Below, in pieces: positions 5,786 to 9,621 of a DNA stretch of 9,621 nt (position 1 is the first letter of the stretch; each line of letters begins with the position of its first letter). Location of the stretch: assembly GCA_013140485.1 (NCBI GenBank), contig JABFSS010000079.1, positions 1-9,621 of the forward strand, read 5' to 3'. The stretch is from Candidatus Peribacteraceae bacterium. GTDB lineage: Bacteria > Patescibacteriota > Gracilibacteria > Peribacterales > Peribacteraceae. The position numbers and the translations under genes are program-made. Under the pieces are notes generated by a model, which worked only from the letters and a program-made list of their open reading frames with translations, was not told the origin of the DNA and did not search any database.

Positions 5786-6193
5786 TTACTTTTCTCCGCG
5801 CCTGGGACCAAGCAGTTTCTCCAGGACAGGATCCATGAATACCGGCACAGGTTCCGGGTTCACTTTTGCTTCGATTCGCGGGTGCGGCAAACCTAATCGC
5901 AATTCAGGGTTCTTCTTGCGGTCATCCTTTTTGTGGACAACGTTTTCATCCATGCGTCTATTTTTATCAGGTTCTGCAAGAGTCCCGGCGAAAATGAGCA
6001 GAGCAGCCGTGGCGACGCCGGCGATTCTAAAAAGGCACTGAGCAGTGTATGCCGCAAAATTTTCAAATTGTTGTCGTTCAAGAATAATCGCGTCGATGTT
6101 TGCCGATGTTGCCTCGTCGATATCCAGCCGGTCATCATCGAGATCAATCGGCTGGAAGGGCAGATCCTCGGCGTGGATGGCTGTTTCTTTCAT
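5786..6193 (-). CDS. Single-pass membrane protein with acidic N-terminus (135 aa)
   Basis: Not recognised. Residues 1-40 are strongly acidic (DLDDDRLDIDE at 18-28), a hydrophobic helix spans about 54-73, and the tail is lysine/arginine then proline rich, ending with PVPVFMDP (115-122); PVFMD parallels PVFLD in the 139-aa protein. I chose ATG 6193 because it follows the TAA of the 263-aa gene by only two bases, a classic coupled arrangement. The open frame extends to a TTG at 6241, but that would overlap the upstream gene by 46 bases. No Shine-Dalgarno sequence is present, so reinitiation after the upstream stop is plausible. Position in an operon with the 263-aa gene suggests a joint role, of unknown nature. 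Confidence 0.7.
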   Translation of the reverse strand: MKETAIHAEDLPFQPIDLDDDRLDIDEATSANIDAIILERQQFENFAAYTAQCLFRIAGVATAALLIFAGTLAEPDKNRRMDENVVHKKDDRKKNPELRLGLPHPRIEAKVNPEPVPVFMDPVLEKLLGPRRGEK

Positions 6194-6195
6194 CT

Positions 6196-6987
6196 TTATG
6201 CAGGCTGATGTATGCGGGCATTCGGAGACAACTCGCGCCAAGGCGCATTGTTCCGACTCTGTTTCTTAGGCCGATCATGATCAAGCTCAAGATTTCGGAA
6301 ATGCTCATCCAGCTCTCGGATCGGCGGAGGCTGTGGGCGGAGCTGTTCCGGAGGGGCAGCTTTCGGCGCCACGGGGATGGTTTCGGGCGTCGTTCGTCGA
6401 AGCTCCCGTTCTTTCTCCATGCACTTCACCACGTCACGCCAGAGATCGCGAAGACGCGTTTCCTGCGGAATGGTCATCCGCGTGTTCTTCAGTGCCCATT
6501 CGATTTCTTCCTTCGCTGCGGCGTAATTCACCGGACCGTCGTGGTACCAGCCTTTCAGATGAGCGTCTAAGAGAGCTCGTGTTGCCGGGTAATTGTCCTG
6601 ACGCGAAAGTTCTTTGAATGCCTCGAGGTGTATACCCTCGTAGCCCGGCTTGTTTCGGTTCTTGTGATAATGATCGCTGATATTTCTAACTTCTCTTCTC
6701 TGTTCGTCTTGTTCTTCCTTAAATATTCTGCCTGCCATCAGCTGTTCGGCGACCGGAGGGGGGTTTGCTTCTCCTTCAGGCGACTTGAGAAAATCTGCGA
6801 CGCGAGTTTCACGTGGAGGCTCCCGATGCAGCGAGGCGGCCGCGGGTTTTTCTCCTCCGAAGAGCGCCGCCGCAGCGAGCATTAAGGAAAATTGCGTTTT
6901 TTGGAGCGATCCAGAAGAAGGATGTGTGGTCGGTTTCGAAAGCACGGCTGGAGAATTGAGGTGTTCCGATGCCTTGAGCGAGGACAT
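6196..6987 (-). CDS. Membrane-anchored or secreted charged protein (263 aa)
   Basis: Not recognised. A hydrophilic Ser/Pro-rich start (1-30) leads to one short hydrophobic segment (FSLMLAAAALFGG, 33-45), followed by an alanine-rich stretch. This could be a signal peptide with a long n-region or a short membrane anchor. The rest is highly charged: an Arg/Glu-rich, probably helical middle (about 85-200; EEQDEQRREVRN near 90-101 and DLWRDVVKCMEKERELRR near 181-198), then a proline-rich segment and a basic tail. No catalytic motif is evident. The helical middle with repeated aromatic/leucine spacing could be a degenerate helical repeat, but I could not define units. It leads a two-gene unit with the 135-aa protein (TAA, two bases, ATG). 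Upstream, TTGACG-N16-TAGGTT ends 6 bases before the ATG. Confidence 0.7.
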   Translation of the reverse strand: MSSLKASEHLNSPAVLSKPTTHPSSGSLQKTQFSLMLAAAALFGGEKPAAASLHREPPRETRVADFLKSPEGEANPPPVAEQLMAGRIFKEEQDEQRREVRNISDHYHKNRNKPGYEGIHLEAFKELSRQDNYPATRALLDAHLKGWYHDGPVNYAAAKEEIEWALKNTRMTIPQETRLRDLWRDVVKCMEKERELRRTTPETIPVAPKAAPPEQLRPQPPPIRELDEHFRNLELDHDRPKKQSRNNAPWRELSPNARIHQPA

Positions 6988-6993
6988 GAACCA

Positions 6994-7021
6994 AACCTAC
7001 CCCTCGCTTCCTGCACGTCAA
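6994..7021 (-). promoter_or_regulatory. Putative leaderless promoter of the 263-aa gene
   Basis: On the minus strand TTGACG (7021-7016), 16 bases and TAGGTT (6999-6994) end exactly 6 bases before the ATG at 6987. The -10 is poor (3 of 6), but -35 sequence, spacer and distance to ATG coincide with those of the 139-aa gene. Confidence 0.45.
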
Positions 7022-7075
7022 CAAAGAGATGCCGGCAAAGGAGGATAGGGCTTCTGGAAGACGAGAAAGGAGAGG

Positions 7076-7327
7076 TTATTTGTGAATGGCAGGATGCCGC
7101 GGGAGCTTTTCCTTGGGAGTTTGTTCTGGAGGATTATGGAGGCTGGCCATTCCGGCGGCGAGGAGTGAGCCGATGAGGGCGGCAACGATCAGCGCCCGCG
7201 TGCGGCGGCCCCAGGGATTCTCGATCGACGGATAGCGCAAGCAATCATCGGGACCGGTTGTCAGTTCATCCATGCCGAAGGACATCGGGGGAGATTCCTG
7301 AAAGGCGGCTGCATTGGGAGGCGTCAT
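7076..7327 (-). CDS. Small single-pass membrane protein of the mevalonate operon (83 aa)
   Basis: Not recognised. A 40-residue Pro/Met/acidic N-terminal segment with one cysteine (C29) is followed by GRRTR (40-44), a hydrophobic helix (about 45-63) and a 20-residue Pro/Lys/His tail. The basic cluster before the helix predicts N-in topology. The start is fixed by context: its ATG (7327-7325) overlaps the TGA of the DUF35-kinase gene (7326-7324) in a four-base ATGA, so translation is very likely coupled. It resembles the 4616-6987 genes only in layout (one helix, proline-rich tail), not in residues I could align. A role in placing the upstream enzymes at the membrane is speculation. The 88 bases after it hold the start of the next unit's promoter. 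Confidence 0.68.
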   Translation of the reverse strand: MTPPNAAAFQESPPMSFGMDELTTGPDDCLRYPSIENPWGRRTRALIVAALIGSLLAAGMASLHNPPEQTPKEKLPRHPAIHK

Positions 7328-8232
7328 TTTGCAAGGCCGGGTACATGCTGACGCACGGTTTCCACGACCGTCTGCAGATCGTCGTTCACCAAAATCCTGT
7401 CGAAGAGGTCGGCGCGCTCACGGAAGAACTCTAGATCTTTGGCGGCGTTCGCCAGGCGGTCCTTGAGATGTTCTTCGGTCTCGCGTCCGCGCAGGCGCAG
7501 GCGGTGGAGCAGCGCGGAGAGCATCGCGCGCTTGCTCTTGCCGGGTGGGAGCAGCCCGAAACTCAAGATGGAGCGGCGGCCGTAGTGCTCCGCGATGCCG
7601 CGCAGCAGGTGCATCTCGGTGATGACAACGGGGAGATTGCCGCGCTTCCAGATTTTCTGGATGTCTTCTTTGCGGTAGCCGTACCAGCGCTCTTCGGTGG
7701 ACGAGGGGAGATGCGCGAACGCGATAATCTCGCCTTTCTTCAAAAATTCCGTGAATTTCTCTTTGCTGACGTACTTGTACTCGCCGTCATCGCCGTCCCG
7801 GCGTTCGCGCGTCGTCAGAATCGGCACGCTTTCGACGTGTCCGAACATCTTCACGAGCATTCGGCTGACGGTCGTCTTGCCGACGCCGGAAGGTCCGGTC
7901 AATGCGAGGATGTACCCGGGGAATTCCTTGCGTTCAATCGCCGAGGGGACGGTCACCAGAGCTTCATAGGCGACGTCGTACGTGCGCAGTCCTTCGACAT
8001 TCACCGACGAGAGGACCATTCTCGGCCGGACGCGTTGCCCGATCATCGGCGTTCCGAGGAGCTGGCCCAGTGTGCGCGAACCGTCCTCCAATTCGATCAG
8101 ACCGACCGTTCGAGGCCGATTACCGAAGCCTTCAAGCGGGTGACTCATCGTCGTCCACGAGAGTACGGTGCCGTCCTGGAGCTTCTTGCTCCGTTTGGCG
8201 TTCTGGCGGTGGAGGATGGGGGGCGTGGTCAT
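7324..8232 (-). CDS. DUF35 OB-fold domain fused to a guanylate kinase-like domain
   Basis: 302 residues. Residues about 12-92 match the OB-fold of DUF35 proteins: DGTVLSWTTMSHPLEGF (20-36), TVGLIELEDGSRTLGQLLG (42-60), then IGQRVRPRM (64-72). In archaea DUF35 proteins hold thiolase and HMG-CoA synthase together, and both lie just upstream here. The usual N-terminal zinc ribbon is missing; the protein has no cysteine. Residues about 105-298 form a guanylate kinase-like domain: P-loop GPSGVGKT (113-120), TTRERR (140-145), EYKY (151-154), WYGY (183-186), RLRGR with an insertion before it, and RILVNDD (279-285). R142, R145, Y152 and Y184 agree with GMP-binding positions, but the usual Glu (H174 here) and the DxD after the third strand are changed, so the phosphate acceptor is uncertain. 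I chose ATG 8232 because the frame back to TTG 8286 is a palindromic repeat. The 3' end overlaps the 83-aa gene by four bases. Confidence 0.88.
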   Translation of the reverse strand: MTTPPILHRQNAKRSKKLQDGTVLSWTTMSHPLEGFGNRPRTVGLIELEDGSRTLGQLLGTPMIGQRVRPRMVLSSVNVEGLRTYDVAYEALVTVPSAIERKEFPGYILALTGPSGVGKTTVSRMLVKMFGHVESVPILTTRERRDGDDGEYKYVSKEKFTEFLKKGEIIAFAHLPSSTEERWYGYRKEDIQKIWKRGNLPVVITEMHLLRGIAEHYGRRSILSFGLLPPGKSKRAMLSALLHRLRLRGRETEEHLKDRLANAAKDLEFFRERADLFDRILVNDDLQTVVETVRQHVPGLAK

Positions 8233-8240
8233 GGGTGGTG

Positions 8241-8282
8241 GTCCCTCGTACGAAATTGCTGCGGCAATTTCTACTCGGGATG
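8241..8282. repeat. Long imperfect palindrome between thiolase and DUF35-kinase genes
   Basis: The core is a perfect 8-base inverted repeat, GAAATTGC (8252-8259) and GCAATTTC (8264-8271), with loop TGCG. Outer arms extend the pairing imperfectly (TCCCTCGTA against TCCCGAGTA in reverse complement, with a one-base bulge). It fills nearly all of the 54-base gap between the thiolase stop and ATG 8232. It resembles dispersed palindromes I recall from CPR-type genomes. No T-run follows on the minus strand, so it is not an obvious terminator, but the RNA hairpin could set relative expression of the two genes. Confidence 0.65.
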
Positions 8283-8286
8283 ACAA

Positions 8287-9417
8287 TCAAGAAGATGGAG
8301 AATGTTCCAAGATGTGAACGCCGCATGTCGCGGCGGCACCGCCGAAGTTATGGGCGAGGCCGTAGCGTTGATTCGTTGCTTGAAGATTCTTGGCGACGTC
8401 GATCAGTTGTTTGATGCCGGTGGCGGCGACGGGGTGGCCGCAGCCTTTGAGACCGCCGCTCATGTTTACCCCGAATCCGGTCGGCTTCCCTTCGAACAGA
8501 TTTTTGTAGACCTGAATGCCCTCGCCCGGATCGCAGAAGCCGAGATCTTCGAGGTTGATGACCGCGGCGATGGAGAAGCAGTCGTGGGTTTCGAGAACGT
8601 TGATGTCCTGCAGCTTGATTTCCGCTTCCTGCAGCGCCCGTTCGGCGGCGTCCTTCGTGGCCGAGAACGAGGTTAGCGTCGGGCGGGCGACGATGCTCAA
8701 CGAGTCGCTTGCGATCTGCGAGGCGGCGATGCGAATGGGAGAAGAATGTTCAGACGAGAGGATGACCGCTGCTGCGCCGTCGCTGATCGGGGAGCAATCG
8801 AGCAATCTCAATGGGTCGCTGATCATCGAACTCTTCGTGACGGCATCCGGCGAGATCTCGCTGCGGAACTGCGCGAACGGATTCTTGCACGCGTTGCGGT
8901 GGTGAACCGCGCTCACCAAGCTCAGATCGTCGCGCGTCAGGCCGTACTCGTGCATGTAGCGCTGTGCGATCAGTCCGAAGATTCCCGGGAACGTGAGACC
9001 TGCCGGCCGTTCCTGCTCGCTGTCCGCCGCGCCCATCAATGCCGATGCCACCGTATCGACCGAGACGTCCGTCATCTTCTCGACGCCGATCACGAGCACG
9101 TTCTTCGCTCTGCCGCTCTCGAGCATCGCGCACGCGGTGTGCAGCGCAAAGGCACCCGAACCGCACGCGGATTCCACGCGGATCGCCGGGGGATGATGGG
9201 GGAGCAGAGCGGAGGCGATGGCCGCCAGGTGCGCCTGGCCACTCGTCACCTCGGCGAGCATGTTGCTGACGATGATCAGGTCGATATCGAGAGCGGTGCA
9301 CGGGGAAGACGAGATGGCGGCGTCCGTCGCTTCCTCCATCAGGTCGCGGATGCTCTTGCTCCAGAGTTCGCCGAACTTGGTTTGGCCTTGGCCGATGAGG
9401 GTGATGTCCGTGGTCAT
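8287..9417 (-). CDS. Thiolase, archaeal acetoacetyl-CoA thiolase type
   Basis: 376 residues, the length of archaeal/SCP-x-type thiolases, which condense two acetyl-CoA to acetoacetyl-CoA in the cytoplasm. Visible are the nucleophile C85 in VESACGSGAFAL (81-92), GVEKMTD (111-117), HHRNACKNP (172-180), SDGAAAVIL (212-220), the active-site HDCF (278-281) and H328 in GCGHPVAATG (326-335). The C-terminus ends NFGGAAATCGVHIL rather than the CGG motif of classical bacterial thiolases, pointing to the archaeal type. It lies 38 bases after the HMG-CoA synthase stop and 54 bases before the DUF35-kinase gene, all one strand, so the three form an operon for HMG-CoA formation. No Shine-Dalgarno sequence precedes ATG 9417. 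An acyl-CoA thiolase with a different substrate is possible from sequence alone, but context argues for acetyl-CoA. Confidence 0.93.
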   Translation of the reverse strand: MTTDITLIGQGQTKFGELWSKSIRDLMEEATDAAISSSPCTALDIDLIIVSNMLAEVTSGQAHLAAIASALLPHHPPAIRVESACGSGAFALHTACAMLESGRAKNVLVIGVEKMTDVSVDTVASALMGAADSEQERPAGLTFPGIFGLIAQRYMHEYGLTRDDLSLVSAVHHRNACKNPFAQFRSEISPDAVTKSSMISDPLRLLDCSPISDGAAAVILSSEHSSPIRIAASQIASDSLSIVARPTLTSFSATKDAAERALQEAEIKLQDINVLETHDCFSIAAVINLEDLGFCDPGEGIQVYKNLFEGKPTGFGVNMSGGLKGCGHPVAATGIKQLIDVAKNLQATNQRYGLAHNFGGAAATCGVHILEHSPSS

Positions 9418-9427
9418 GGGGTGGCAG

Positions 9428-9448
9428 AGACGCCCCGCCGGGGCGTCT
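9428..9448. repeat. Perfect GC-rich hairpin between HMG-CoA synthase and thiolase genes
   Basis: AGACGCCCC (9428-9436) and GGGGCGTCT (9440-9448) are perfect 9-base inverted arms with loop GCC. On the minus strand, where both neighbouring genes lie, the stem is followed by CTGCCACCCC and not by a T-run, so an intrinsic terminator is not supported. It fills much of the 38-base gap and may be another dispersed palindrome. An RNA hairpin here could pause polymerase or protect the transcript end. Confidence 0.6.
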
Positions 9449-9455
9449 TTACGAT

Positions 9456-9621
9456 TCAGGAGGGGAGAGCGTGTGAGTGTTCGAGGTATTGATCATATGT
9501 GAGATATTCGGGCTGCCGATCATCATGCGGGAGTTCCACGCCGTCGCGCAGCATCGTCATCAAGAAGGCATCCGATCCCGATCCCGATCCATACGAGACG
9601 ACGAGGATCGTCTGATTCTTC
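9456..9621 (-). CDS. HMG-CoA synthase, C-terminal fragment (partial)
   Basis: The frame enters from the right edge and ends at TGA (9458-9456), giving the last 54 residues. It contains ILVVSYGSGSGSDAF, which matches the conserved C-terminal strand-loop of archaeal-type hydroxymethylglutaryl-CoA synthase (usually SYGSGAGSDAF), followed by a tail with LTYDQYLEH, like the family's final helix. The enzyme joins acetyl-CoA and acetoacetyl-CoA to HMG-CoA, the substrate of HMG-CoA reductase in the mevalonate pathway. The active-site Cys, His and Glu lie outside the window. GSGSGS is encoded by tandem hexamers (about 9573-9590). The downstream thiolase and DUF35 genes support the assignment. Confidence is limited only by the short fragment. 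Confidence 0.8.
   Translation of the reverse strand, partial: KNQTILVVSYGSGSGSDAFLMTMLRDGVELPHDDRQPEYLTYDQYLEHSHALPS

Noticed and set aside
6194..6241. TTG 6241 as start of the 135-aa membrane protein
   Set aside because: It would overlap the upstream gene by 46 bases, whereas ATG 6193 follows that gene's stop by two bases.
7468..8283. Plus-strand open frame of 271 codons opposite the DUF35-kinase gene
   Set aside because: The opposite strand encodes clear domain motifs, while this translation is Ala/Arg/Glu low-information sequence without motifs.
8233..8286. TTG 8286 as start of the DUF35-kinase protein
   Set aside because: The added 18 codons are made almost entirely of a palindromic repeat, and ATG 8232 precedes the OB-fold at a sensible distance. 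Kept as a noted alternative only.
9428..9448. Intrinsic terminator after HMG-CoA synthase
   Set aside because: The hairpin is perfect, but on the minus strand it is followed by CTGCCACCCC, not a T-run; only three T follow on the plus strand, where no gene precedes.
8746..9492. Plus-strand open frame of 248 codons opposite the thiolase
   Set aside because: The thiolase active-site motifs lie on the other strand; this frame is Arg/His rich and runs across the intergenic hairpin.
9573..9590. Tandem hexamer repeat as a microsatellite of interest
   Set aside because: It simply encodes GSGSGS of the conserved HMG-CoA synthase loop.
1..9621. CRISPR array, tRNA, insertion sequence or phage attachment site
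   Set aside because: No regularly spaced direct repeats, cloverleaf, transposase or integrase motifs, or terminal repeats were found on either strand.

Overview
The window (about 55% GC by eye, densely coded on both strands) looks like a chromosomal piece of a small-genome bacterium. A Candidate Phyla Radiation / Peregrinibacteria-like host is my best guess. The guess rests on an archaeal-type HMG-CoA synthase/thiolase/DUF35 set in an otherwise bacterial context, on short palindromic repeats of the kind I recall from such genomes (one sits in-frame inside a gene and encodes PSTSSGQA), and on many short orphan membrane proteins. No rRNA or ribosomal protein is present to confirm it.

Layout. 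1-59: tail of an unrecognised plus-strand gene. 137-820 (+): secreted hypothetical protein with its own TTGCGA-N17-TATAAT promoter and a palindromic repeat in its leader. 840-1424 (+): Maf nucleotide pyrophosphatase, overlapping tail-to-tail by 42 bp with a minus-strand EamA transporter (1383-2246). 2264-2803 (-): YgjP-type zinc metallopeptidase carrying the in-frame repeat. 2879-4615 (+): ATP-type phosphoenolpyruvate carboxykinase. 4616-7078 (-): four unrecognised proteins, each with one hydrophobic segment and a proline/charge-rich tail. 7076-9621 (-): an operon that reads, in transcription order, HMG-CoA synthase (C-terminus only), thiolase, a DUF35 OB-fold/guanylate-kinase fusion, and an 83-residue membrane protein.

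How the genes work together. In archaea, acetoacetyl-CoA thiolase and HMG-CoA synthase are held together by a DUF35 protein and form HMG-CoA, the entry to the mevalonate route to isoprenoids. The operon here encodes that set, but its DUF35 has no zinc-ribbon cysteines and is joined to a P-loop kinase domain of the guanylate kinase family whose GMP-contacting residues are partly replaced. This fusion is the most unusual item in the window. PEP carboxykinase (gluconeogenesis) and Maf (nucleotide-pool hygiene) are housekeeping genes.

Expression. Shine-Dalgarno sequences are nearly absent; the one clear case precedes an upstream ATG of PEP carboxykinase. Instead, several genes have a -10-like hexamer 6-7 bases before the ATG. 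Three of the orphan membrane-protein units share TTGAC(A/G)-N16-TAnnnT-N6/7-ATG, which predicts leaderless transcripts.

No tRNA, rRNA, CRISPR array, insertion sequence or integrase was seen, and no stretch over 300 bases lacks a gene.
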